Assembly (NCBI GenBank): GCA_938030705.1
Contig: CALHIR010000001.1
Location: 124,001-188,000, forward strand
Length of the DNA: 64,000 nt
Direction of reading: 5' to 3'
Origin: Candidatus Poseidoniaceae archaeon
GTDB lineage: Archaea; Thermoplasmatota; Poseidoniia; Poseidoniales; Poseidoniaceae
The notes under the pieces are model-generated. The model was not told where the DNA came from and ran no database searches. It saw only the letters and a list, made by a program, of their open reading frames with translations. Made by a program: the position numbers and the translations under genes. Positions within the stretch are counted from its first letter, which is position 1, and each line of letters begins with the position of its first letter. Below are positions 9,218-17,581 of this stretch, one piece after another.

Positions 9218-12200
9218 ATGCGAGCGAAGGCGGCGTTCCTTGTGCTGATATTTTTTTCTTCACTTTTTTCTGGACTCGTCCACGGTGAAACGCCCGAAGA
9301 CATCGTTATCGACGGTGATTATACAGAGTGGTCCGCCGAATCACTGATGGGGACCAACAGTGATGGGATTGATTTCAGACTGACGTGGAACGCCACCCAT
9401 CTCTTCCTTGGGTGGGATGGAACGGATTGGAAATCCACCGAAGAAGGCGCCGATCTCTTCGTTTATCTCAACACTTCGGAGGGTGGCTCCGTGCTCGCCC
9501 GCGATTGGGGTTTTGCTCATACCCTTCCCTTTGCTGCTGACCATGGCTTCGTGCTTGAGGACGACACCTACTACCAACACATTGCGTACGACGGAAGTGC
9601 TTGGACGGGCCAGGCCTCAGAGGTTGGATTGTACGCAGGTTGGTCGGGTAACCAGGCCACTGAAATCGCTCTCCCTTGGGCGGCCATGGGTTCGCCGGAT
9701 TCGTTTGACATCATGGTTTACGCCCAATGGCAAGACGCCGGAAACGTCTGGGCGTCGTTCCCCTCACCGAATCCAGCCAGCAACAACGGAGCGGAAACCT
9801 TCACCCACGCCTGGCACGCAGCGAACCTCTCCAACGCCACGGCTCCAAACACCCTTTCGGTCATTGAATCGGGCGGTGTTGGCAAGGTTGAGGATGCGTT
9901 GAACCTCGCTATTGTCTTCCATCAACACCAGCCGTATTACAAGAACAAGTTGACCGGTATGTACGAGATGCCTTGGGTCCGCGTTCACGCCATGACCGAA
10001 TACGTGGATTCGCCCGGCATCCTTGGTCAAACGGAGACCAAGGTGACCTACAACCTCGTGCCGTCATTTATTGAGCAACTGGTCGATTACAATCTGAACG
10101 AGACCCTTGATGTCCACACGGACATTGCCAAGCGGTCCTGGAACGAGGGAGGGTATCCCAACGCAACCGCTCTGGAACTTCACACAATGCAATTCCAATC
10201 CTTCTGGAACAGTGGGTGGATTTACAACGTCTCGCAGAGCGATGAAAAATTAGGTTGGCTCTATCCTTCCAGTGCTCGCTACAAACAGCTCCACGACATG
10301 ACCCTGCACAACCTCAAACCTGACACCATCATGGATGACGAGTTACTTGAGCCGCAGGCCTTCCTCGACCTCCAAGTCCTCTGGTACCTCTACCAATTCT
10401 CCCCCGATTATGTGCAGGGCGATTACAACAACAGCCACCGAGATGACGGCCTCATTGCCTTGTTCATGCAGGGTGGGAATTACACCTTGAGCGATTTGAA
10501 TTATGTTTTGGATGCTCAACACGAGCACATGGGCAATGTCATGCCCATGTACAGTGAACTGGCGGCTGAAGGTCAAGTTGAATTGACGACGACACCCTAC
10601 TACCATCCCATCATGCCGTTGTTAATGATGGACGGTTGGACGATGGAGGACGGGATTCGTGTGAACAAAGATGCCTGGCCCGAAGACGTGGAACAACACC
10701 TCGTGACCGGCATGGATCTGTTCGAACAGCAACTTGGTTTCCGTCCAACCGGCATGTGGCCCAGCGAAGAAGCGGTTTCACCGGCCATGGTGGAACCTGT
10801 GACGGACGTGGGCATTCAGTGGATGGTCACCGACGAGGAAATCCTCAAACAATCCACCGATGTCAACGGAAATCTGGTTGACGTCGAGGACGCAGCCAAC
10901 CTCGCCACGCCGTGGACGGTCACGGGGGCTGAAGGGGGCGAAGTGGCCGTCATTTTCCGCGACCGTGTGATTTCCGACCGTATCGCCTTCCAGTACGGTA
11001 CGATGACGCCGGAAGCCGCCGTTTCTGATTTCATTGCCTACCTTGACAACATTCGCCAACAACTCTTGGATGCGGGCGAAGACCCCTCTGAACATTTGTT
11101 GACCGTGGCGCTTGACGGCGAGAATTGGATGTTCATGTCCGAGTTCCAACACCACGACAACGCCCGTCCGTTCATGGCCGAGTGGTACGGGCGCTTGGCC
11201 GAGCACCCGACCATCGTGACCACCACGCCTTCGGAATTCTTGACCAAGGAAACCACGCTGCCTGAAATCCAAACCATCGGGACGGGTTCTTGGATTGACG
11301 GTACACTCCGAACATGGGCCGGTGAAGAAGAGGAAAGCCTGGCTTGGCAACGCCTCGTGGAAGCACGACAGGCGCTCGTTGAATTTGAGGAAAGTCATCC
11401 AAATGACCCCGGTCTTGACGCCGCCTGGGAATCCTTGTACATCGCCGAAGGCAGCGATTGGTATTGGTGGTACGGCCTTGACCAAGACAGTGGCTACGAT
11501 GAGAACTGGGACGTATTGTTCAAAGTTCACCTCTCCAATATTTATCGCGCCATTAACCTCGACCTTCCACCCTATCTGCAGGACTTGTGGACCAACCCTG
11601 CGGTGGCCGACCCTGCGGCGGCTGGCATCGTCGAGCCGATGATTGACGGCGTTGCCCTGCCGGGTGAATGGGACGGTGCAGCTCGCTATGACGCACCGGT
11701 TTCAGGTGGGGACTTTGACATTGAATCCTTTTATTTCGGCTACGATGCCTCCAACCTTTTCTTTAGAGTGGACGCAACGACGCTTGAGGACTTGGGCGAC
11801 CTTGACACCAATGCTCAGTACACGTCTCCCGATTTGGCCATTTATTTCATGCAACCCAATGCGGTAAATTTCAACGAGGCTGAAACGAATTTCCGAACCT
11901 ACTACGGGAATCAGATTCTTGGCTTCCCCTCGAAATACATGGTCGCCTTTGATTTTGATACGGTTCGGGAAGACGGGCGAGCAAAATGGAATTTGTTCAG
12001 TGCCCAAGGAAAGGTCGGCGAACAAGAGCGTTGGGTGCTCTCTGGCAGTTCAAACCTCGGAGGTTGCGCCGTTGATGATATCTACGAGTTCGCTATTCCG
12101 TGGGACGATATCGGTTTGGCCCCTCGCTACTCAACCCGTGTCAAGGTCGTGACCTCTTGGAGGGATTCTCTTTCCTACGGCGACGGGGTGGATGCTGAGA

Positions 12201-13690
12201 TGGCGCCTCCTGCGCCTGCTGAGATGGTCTTGCCTGATCTTGAAGAATGGGTGACGTTGCTGGAACTCGACGATGCGGTTGGTGATGAGACCGGAGACGG
12301 AGATTACGTCTATCCTCTGGCCACTGATTTCAACACGCCCAATGGAGGGGGTCTGTGGGACGCCACCCATCTGACCGTGCGTCAAAGCGCATGGAACGCC
12401 CAGTTCATCCTCACCATGAGCGAAATGACCGACATTTGGGGTTTAGCGAACGGCTTCAGCCATCAAATCGTTCAAATTTATGTCGATCAGGGTGAAACCA
12501 CCTACGGGCAAACTTCCATGCTGACCGGTGCCAACGCCGAAGTCCACCCTGACTGGGCTTGGGAGGTGGCCATCAGCGGTACGGGCGAGCCGGGCGCCGT
12601 ACAGGCGGTTCAAGCCGAGACCGGCAGCGCCTCAGCCCGCGGTGTTGATGTCCGTGGCGATGTGGAGGCGAAAACCATCACGTTTACCGTGAGCAAGGAC
12701 GTCATCGGGTCAGATATTCCGAATTATCGCTACATCATCGTTATCGGTAGCCAAGATGGGTTTGGCACTGGAAAATGGCGAGACGTCAATGAAGAACCTG
12801 CGACATGGGCCCTTGGCGGTGGGGCAAACCCTGCGCCCGACGACGGCCTTGAATATGATCCAAACATCATCGATGTGATTTTGGATGGCGATGGTCAAAC
12901 GACCATGCTCTCCAGTTATGACGTGGCAGGGCACACGTACGCCCAATTGACTGGATTTGAGATGCCGGAGGTGCCTCAACAGATCTTTGGCGCTTCGGTG
13001 GACACCATCACCTCTGCCTCAGCCGTGCTGACGTGGTCCACGACGGTGGCCGAAGCAACGGCCGTCGAAGTTGTTGTTTCAGGAGAACAACCGACCCAAG
13101 CTGAAGCGGCCCGAACGTGGACGGCTTCGAGCACAGACCACGCCATAACGCTGACTGGATTGGCGGCCAACACGAGTTATGCAGCCTACATCTCGGCCAA
13201 CGATACCGAAGACGTCGTGCTATCGTTCACGACGAGCGATGTTGTTGACGAAACGGCTCCCGATGTCCTGAACCTCGCCGCAGAAGTTCTAGAAGACGGA
13301 CGGGTAACCATCACGTGGTACACGTCGGAAAGCGCCACGGAATCGGTTCTCATCAACGGGGCATCGGTGCATGAAGACGCCTTTGCAACCAAGAAAAACC
13401 ACGCCTTCACCACCGATGTTTTGGCCGATGGAACCTATGCCCTCGAGGTCATCAGTGCTGACGCCTCCGGAAATAGCAACAGCAGTTCACTGGCCTTTGA
13501 GGTCTCAGCAGGCGCTACGGTGGACCGGCCTGACGCTGGTGATGACCCCACAGACGATGATTCAGATGCGAGTTCTGGCCTCTCAGGCACGGCCCTCCAA
13601 CTGGTGGCCTTGGTTGTGGTGGTGCTCGTTCTCTTGGCTTTCCTGCGCGTTCGCGGCCACGAGCCGAACGAGGACGACCCCTGGTCGTGA
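9218..13690 (+). CDS. Secreted, membrane-anchored GH57 amylopullulanase-like enzyme
   Basis: 1490 aa; the ATG at 9218 starts a clear signal peptide (MRAKAAFLVLIFFSSLFSG), whereas the 1664-aa ORF-track start runs back through antisense malQ. Order of parts: CBM9/DOMON-like domain (IVIDGDYTEW), GH57 catalytic domain with HQHQPY (235-240), ELTTTPYYHP, WPSEEA (E517 or E518 in the nucleophile motif) and DGEN (D633), then the EGSDWYWWYGLDQDSGY segment typical of Thermococcus-type amylopullulanases. A second DOMON-like and a glucodextranase-C-like domain follow, then two FN3-like domains, a membrane helix and a short tail. It probably cleaves alpha-1,4 and alpha-1,6 bonds of starch/glycogen at the cell surface, supplying the transporter. 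Dual specificity is inferred from family resemblance. Confidence 0.92.
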   Translation: MRAKAAFLVLIFFSSLFSGLVHGETPEDIVIDGDYTEWSAESLMGTNSDGIDFRLTWNATHLFLGWDGTDWKSTEEGADLFVYLNTSEGGSVLARDWGFAHTLPFAADHGFVLEDDTYYQHIAYDGSAWTGQASEVGLYAGWSGNQATEIALPWAAMGSPDSFDIMVYAQWQDAGNVWASFPSPNPASNNGAETFTHAWHAANLSNATAPNTLSVIESGGVGKVEDALNLAIVFHQHQPYYKNKLTGMYEMPWVRVHAMTEYVDSPGILGQTETKVTYNLVPSFIEQLVDYNLNETLDVHTDIAKRSWNEGGYPNATALELHTMQFQSFWNSGWIYNVSQSDEKLGWLYPSSARYKQLHDMTLHNLKPDTIMDDELLEPQAFLDLQVLWYLYQFSPDYVQGDYNNSHRDDGLIALFMQGGNYTLSDLNYVLDAQHEHMGNVMPMYSELAAEGQVELTTTPYYHPIMPLLMMDGWTMEDGIRVNKDAWPEDVEQHLVTGMDLFEQQLGFRPTGMWPSEEAVSPAMVEPVTDVGIQWMVTDEEILKQSTDVNGNLVDVEDAANLATPWTVTGAEGGEVAVIFRDRVISDRIAFQYGTMTPEAAVSDFIAYLDNIRQQLLDAGEDPSEHLLTVALDGENWMFMSEFQHHDNARPFMAEWYGRLAEHPTIVTTTPSEFLTKETTLPEIQTIGTGSWIDGTLRTWAGEEEESLAWQRLVEARQALVEFEESHPNDPGLDAAWESLYIAEGSDWYWWYGLDQDSGYDENWDVLFKVHLSNIYRAINLDLPPYLQDLWTNPAVADPAAAGIVEPMIDGVALPGEWDGAARYDAPVSGGDFDIESFYFGYDASNLFFRVDATTLEDLGDLDTNAQYTSPDLAIYFMQPNAVNFNEAETNFRTYYGNQILGFPSKYMVAFDFDTVREDGRAKWNLFSAQGKVGEQERWVLSGSSNLGGCAVDDIYEFAIPWDDIGLAPRYSTRVKVVTSWRDSLSYGDGVDAEMAPPAPAEMVLPDLEEWVTLLELDDAVGDETGDGDYVYPLATDFNTPNGGGLWDATHLTVRQSAWNAQFILTMSEMTDIWGLANGFSHQIVQIYVDQGETTYGQTSMLTGANAEVHPDWAWEVAISGTGEPGAVQAVQAETGSASARGVDVRGDVEAKTITFTVSKDVIGSDIPNYRYIIVIGSQDGFGTGKWRDVNEEPATWALGGGANPAPDDGLEYDPNIIDVILDGDGQTTMLSSYDVAGHTYAQLTGFEMPEVPQQIFGASVDTITSASAVLTWSTTVAEATAVEVVVSGEQPTQAEAARTWTASSTDHAITLTGLAANTSYAAYISANDTEDVVLSFTTSDVVDETAPDVLNLAAEVLEDGRVTITWYTSESATESVLINGASVHEDAFATKKNHAFTTDVLADGTYALEVISADASGNSNSSSLAFEVSAGATVDRPDAGDDPTDDDSDASSGLSGTALQLVALVVVVLVLLAFLRVRGHEPNEDDPWS

Positions 13691-13698
13691 TGTTTGGT

Positions 13699-15297
13699 TC
13701 AAGCGAATGGAATTGAAATCGACTTGTGGCTCTTCAGGTTGATGATGGTCAACATACAGGGCTTGGGTTGGAACCCGAGCATGCGCTGATAGGAGGTTTG
13801 GTCTTGCCATGTGCTGGAGCACACCAGTGTGGTGCCTCGGAAATCAACGCATTCGTGTCCGTGAACGTGGCCGGTCACGAAGATATCAGGCACTTCTCGA
13901 ATGACCAAGCCGTCTTCGGGTTCCGGGGAGAGCGGAGTCTTCCCACCCCATTGGGGGGCGAGGTGGCGTCGTCGCAACATTTCACGCATGGCCTCGACCG
14001 GGTCTGCGTAAGTGACGGTTCTCAACCCTGCAACGAAATCGTCGATGGACTTGCCGTGATAGGACAATAAACGAACACCGTGCAATGAGAAATCGCAGGG
14101 GTTGCCGACGAAGGTCGTCGTGTTGTAGTCCTGCTGGATGTCTTTCTCAAAGGTTGGCTGAGGTTCAGCCGGACGAACAGCATCGTGGTTTCCAGGGAGC
14201 ATCAAGCACTCCACCCATTCGGGAAGCAATTCCAAAAGACGGGCGAATTCGGTATACTGTGCGAACAAATCAGGGATGGCCAATTCTTTGTCCTGGCCTG
14301 GGTATATGCCAACACCGTCAACGCAATCACCAGAGAGAATGAGGTACTTGATCGTCTTCGCCAGCGGGTCGGTGTGGAACCATCGGACCATTTTGTGCCA
14401 CTGTGCCTCAAGGAAGGTTTTGGATCCTACGTGAATGTCGGAGAGGAAGGCCACACTCACGCCCGCATCGGAACTGATCTTCTGATGCTTGGTTTCCAAG
14501 GGGAAGTGCAAATCGTCCACATAGAACACATCGCCCGTTTGGCTGAAGGTCCCCGAGACGCCCATCACATCATCGGGCATCAAACCGGCCTCGAGAATTT
14601 GTTCATGGGCGCGGTCTCTGTCCGCTCCGCTCCGCTTGGTGAGCAAGCAGGTCATTTCGCCCGTTTCATCCTCCAAACCCCACATCAAATGGCCGTTCTT
14701 GGTGTACCGGGGCTCGTTGACAAGGCCAATCGCCACCGCCTTGTTTTCGTAGCCTTGGTAGCGTGCATATTCTGCTAGGAGCCGAGAGATTTCTTGGTGC
14801 TTCCTTGGGAGGTTTGAGTTTTGTACGATCAATTTGCGAATGCTTTGCAAGCGGTCGTTGAAACACGCGGAAATGTCGGTCATCTTCCCCTCGGTGGTTG
14901 AATTGCCGGTAATGTCGTAATGAACCGTTATGTCCGCCGCAGCATCGCTGGCATGCATGGAAAAGTCCGCTTCGTTCCAATCTGGCAGGTTGTTGCGCAG
15001 CAGCAAATCCACCGGTTCAGGTGCTGCTATCGGTGCGATGGTTCGGCCCAAATCTTCTGCTGGTTGAGCGACCACTTCGCTGGCGGCGCTTCGAGCAGGC
15101 GCTCCTCCACCAGCATGGGCGACCATTTCGTCGAGCATCGAGGCGGTTAACATCCCGCCGGAGAGGTTGAGGGTCCGAGCGGCTTCAATGACCGATTTTG
15201 GGTCGGCGAGGTTGAGTAAACGGTCTTGCAACGATTGTGGGGCAAGCAACTTTTGGTTGCGCAGATGGGCGACGATGTCGGACCACGGCTCACCCAT
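13699..15297 (-). CDS. dp1: DNA polymerase D small subunit (DP1), 3'-5' exonuclease
   Basis: 532 aa; proofreading subunit of the archaeal replicative polymerase D, acting with DP2 (not in the window). An N-terminal helical region and OB-fold (about 160-270) precede a calcineurin-like phosphodiesterase domain with all metal motifs: LSDIHVGS, LSGDCVDG, LPGNHDAV, LSYHGKS and TGHVHGHE, so the nuclease should be active. I start at the ATG at 15297 (MGEPWSDIVAHL); the ORF-track start at 15381 would overlap the upstream cinA-type gene by 25 nt. No strong Shine-Dalgarno is visible at either. Its 3' end converges with the GH57 gene at 8 bp. Confidence 0.95.
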   Translation of the reverse strand: MGEPWSDIVAHLRNQKLLAPQSLQDRLLNLADPKSVIEAARTLNLSGGMLTASMLDEMVAHAGGGAPARSAASEVVAQPAEDLGRTIAPIAAPEPVDLLLRNNLPDWNEADFSMHASDAAADITVHYDITGNSTTEGKMTDISACFNDRLQSIRKLIVQNSNLPRKHQEISRLLAEYARYQGYENKAVAIGLVNEPRYTKNGHLMWGLEDETGEMTCLLTKRSGADRDRAHEQILEAGLMPDDVMGVSGTFSQTGDVFYVDDLHFPLETKHQKISSDAGVSVAFLSDIHVGSKTFLEAQWHKMVRWFHTDPLAKTIKYLILSGDCVDGVGIYPGQDKELAIPDLFAQYTEFARLLELLPEWVECLMLPGNHDAVRPAEPQPTFEKDIQQDYNTTTFVGNPCDFSLHGVRLLSYHGKSIDDFVAGLRTVTYADPVEAMREMLRRRHLAPQWGGKTPLSPEPEDGLVIREVPDIFVTGHVHGHECVDFRGTTLVCSSTWQDQTSYQRMLGFQPKPCMLTIINLKSHKSISIPFA

Positions 15298-15356
15298 ACC
15301 ACGAATGAGGGACGACGATTCAAAAGGTATGTGCCTCGTTTTGAAGGAAGTTTCAT

Positions 15357-16052
15357 TCACTCTTCTTGGCCTTCGGACCATTCAACCTCAAGGCCAATTT
15401 CTTCTCCCTCTTGCTTCTCAGACCACGCCTCGTCCTGCCAGGGTGCTTGTTCCCGAGCCTCTTGTTCCCGACGCTCACGTTCTGCTTCACGCCGTTCTTC
15501 AAGCCGTTGCGCTTCGATTTCTGCACGTATGGCCTCTCGCTCTTCTTCTGTCTTACGTACCATGGCGTCGTCCCAACACTGCATGGCGGTCAAGAGGGCA
15601 AAATAGACGAAGCCGGCTTTGTTTTCCGCTCTTGTTCCTCCGATTTGTGTGTGAATGGCGTTGGCCCAGCCGTGTTTTGAAGCGATACCGACGTAGACCG
15701 TCCCGACTTGTTTTTTGCTCCCTTCATTGGTGGGGCCTGCGATGCCGGTTACTGAGATGGCGTAATCGGCATCGGCTCGCTCAAGGGCGCCCTTGGCCAT
15801 CATGATGGCGACCTGAGCGGAGACGGCTCCTTTCGTCGCCAATTCCTCCGGGTCCACACCCAATTCCACGACTTTCGCTTCGTTGGCATAGGTTACCCAG
15901 GATTTTTTGAACCATGCACTTGCGCCGGCGATGTCCGTTAGCGTGCTTGCAAGGAGGCCACCCGTACACGATTCAGCAACAGTAAGGGAGTAATTGTCGT
16001 TTTTCAGCTTGCGCACCAACTTGGCAGCAGCGGACTGGATATTGGCATCCAT
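15357..16052 (-). CDS. CinA-C domain protein, nicotinamide-nucleotide amidohydrolase (PncC-like)
   Basis: 231 aa; the CinA C-terminal family deamidates NMN to nicotinate mononucleotide in pyridine-nucleotide salvage. Residues about 5-165 carry the family signatures VAESCTGGLLAS, AYxxAK-like YANEAKVVELGV, TKGAVS and SVTGIAGPTNEGS. The N-terminal MoCF half of full CinA is missing, as in stand-alone PncC. The last 60 residues are a highly charged Glu/Arg-rich, probably coiled or disordered tail (for example RAEIEAQRLEERREAE), which is not part of the known family. ATG start. It probably forms an operon with DP1 downstream. Confidence 0.88.
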   Translation of the reverse strand: MDANIQSAAAKLVRKLKNDNYSLTVAESCTGGLLASTLTDIAGASAWFKKSWVTYANEAKVVELGVDPEELATKGAVSAQVAIMMAKGALERADADYAISVTGIAGPTNEGSKKQVGTVYVGIASKHGWANAIHTQIGGTRAENKAGFVYFALLTAMQCWDDAMVRKTEEEREAIRAEIEAQRLEERREAERERREQEAREQAPWQDEAWSEKQEGEEIGLEVEWSEGQEE

Positions 16053-16132
16053 TGTCCAGTGGTCGGGGGCACCTGCTTTGAGCGTTCCGTTGGGGGCGGA
16101 CTTTTCAAAAAGGGGTGGATGCAGGGCGAGTT

Positions 16133-16205
16133 GGGTCTGTGGTCTAGCGGCTATGACACCTCCCTTACACGGAGTTGATCGAGGGTTCGAGTCCCTCCAG
16201 ACCCA
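16133..16205 (+). tRNA. tRNA-Val (anticodon TAC)
   Basis: A 73-nt cloverleaf: acceptor arms GGGTCTG/CAGACCC with discriminator A, D-arm containing TCTAGCGGCTATGA, anticodon loop CTTACAC giving TAC, and the T-arm GAGGG-TTCGAGT-CCCTC. One mismatch closes the anticodon stem. CCA is not encoded. The 3' end directly abuts the stop codon of the convergent small gene. Confidence 0.95.
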
Positions 16206-16508
16206 CTACCACAGGAGTTCTTCAATCGGTTGGTCGGTGGCCAACACCTTCGTGATGCCGCTGGTGCTCTGCAGACCGGTGGCTTCGTCCACATCTGAAA
16301 CGAGCAACAAATGGACTGCACGCATCCACAAGCCGTCTTCCACATCACTTCCTCGGTGGTCCACCGCCACCAACACATCTTCCAGTTCGCTAAACGCCAA
16401 GGCCGCGGTCGCTCTGGGCACTTCGTCCGCTATGAGTACCAGCCATCGATGGCCCTGCAGCGAGGCACGAATGTCCTCGCCAAGTTGTGAAAAAGAAATG
16501 GTTCGCAC
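16206..16508 (-). CDS. Small conserved-looking protein of unknown function
   Basis: About 100 aa, not recognised. I start it at the GTG at 16508 (VRTISFSQLGEDI), which sits behind AGGATG overlapping the pelota stop; the ORF-track start at 16550 is a TTG inside pelota. It reads as one alternating alpha/beta domain (WLVLIADEVPRATAALAF, LEDVLVAVDHRG, AVHLLLVSDV) with no signal peptide or membrane segment. Four bases after pelota, it is likely translated from the same mRNA. The stop codon is adjacent to the tRNA-Val 3' end. Confidence 0.65.
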   Translation of the reverse strand: MRTISFSQLGEDIRASLQGHRWLVLIADEVPRATAALAFSELEDVLVAVDHRGSDVEDGLWMRAVHLLLVSDVDEATGLQSTSGITKVLATDQPIEELLW

Positions 16509-16512
16509 GGTA

Positions 16513-17577
16513 TCACATCCTGTAGCGAAGCAAGGCGACGGCGCCGCCAAAACCCATCAGTTGCTCACCCGCATCGTGATCAACTGAGCACTGAATGACT
16601 TTCCCGGAAAACTTCTCAACAGTTTCTGCTAGACGAGCCCAAGACCGTTGACCTTCGGATGATTCGTCTTCCCGGAGCACGTCCGCCCCGATGAGAAGGG
16701 TCTCAACGGCTCCTTCCTCCGTGGCTCGTTGAATATCGGCTCTTCCGTAAGCCACGGGACCGTTGGTGGAAATCCGTTCCCAAGCCTCCTCGAGCAGAGA
16801 AATTTCCTGGACCATGCGATGTTCAGAAAGCATGTTCCCTGCCAAACCTTCTCTGAGTACTTCGTTGGCTGCGCCACGCCCCCCCATGCTGGTGCCCACC
16901 GACATCATGGGGCGCGTGTGGCCTGCTTCCTTGAGGTCGGCGAGCATGCGATCTCTGTTCCGTCCGGGCCCGCACAGAACCAAGGGCATGGCGGCGTCGA
17001 GTTGTTGCGTTAATCCGTCAACAATGGTGTTTCGGAATTGGTTGGCGATGCCTTCGGTCAGTCGTAGGTCGCCTCGCTTCCCTCCGCCTCGCATCGTCCA
17101 TGTCGCACTTTCTCGTAGCCCCCGGGCGGTGACAAAATACAGAATCATCTCATCACCTTCCACCACCAACAGCGCCACTTGGCTTTGATTGGCGGCGCGC
17201 ACACTTTCATCGAGCAGGTCTCGGTCGAGTTTTGAAAACCCCTTGTGCGAAGAGAGTTTCAGTTCATCTCGCAGTTCAACAGCGTGGGTGTGATGAAGGC
17301 CCACATCAAAGGGCGCTTCCTCAATGACGCCATGAACGCGAAGGACATCGGTGAACGTTTGGTGCTCGGTATGTTCCACCGCAAGGCGTATCCACATTCT
17401 CTTTCGCTCGGCCTGTTTGGACCGCCCACCTTCGTCTCCCCCGGTGGTCTGGTCCCGTCGTTCCCCCAACATACCCAGCGACATGCCCGGTTGAATCAGT
17501 CGGTTGAGGACCCATAAATCGTCCACGGTTTGAACCCGTAAACGCCATTCATGGTGGTCTCGAAAAAGGACGTCCAT
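16513..17577 (-). CDS. pelA: mRNA surveillance protein pelota (Dom34 family)
   Basis: 354 aa; rescues stalled ribosomes with aEF1A/ABCE1. N-terminal Sm-like domain (MDVLFRDHHEWRLRVQTVDDLW...), with RKRMWIRLAVEHTEHQ typical of pelota, central eRF1-domain-2-like fold (VALLVVEGDEMILYFV) and C-terminal eRF1-domain-3-like fold (VAYGRADIQRATEEGAVETLLIGADVLRE). There is no GGQ motif, as expected for pelota rather than aRF1. The ATG at 17577 follows the fhs stop by 4 nt with GGTGA/AAGGA just upstream; the ORF-track start lies inside fhs. Confidence 0.94.
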   Translation of the reverse strand: MDVLFRDHHEWRLRVQTVDDLWVLNRLIQPGMSLGMLGERRDQTTGGDEGGRSKQAERKRMWIRLAVEHTEHQTFTDVLRVHGVIEEAPFDVGLHHTHAVELRDELKLSSHKGFSKLDRDLLDESVRAANQSQVALLVVEGDEMILYFVTARGLRESATWTMRGGGKRGDLRLTEGIANQFRNTIVDGLTQQLDAAMPLVLCGPGRNRDRMLADLKEAGHTRPMMSVGTSMGGRGAANEVLREGLAGNMLSEHRMVQEISLLEEAWERISTNGPVAYGRADIQRATEEGAVETLLIGADVLREDESSEGQRSWARLAETVEKFSGKVIQCSVDHDAGEQLMGFGGAVALLRYRM

Positions 17578-17581
17578 TCCT

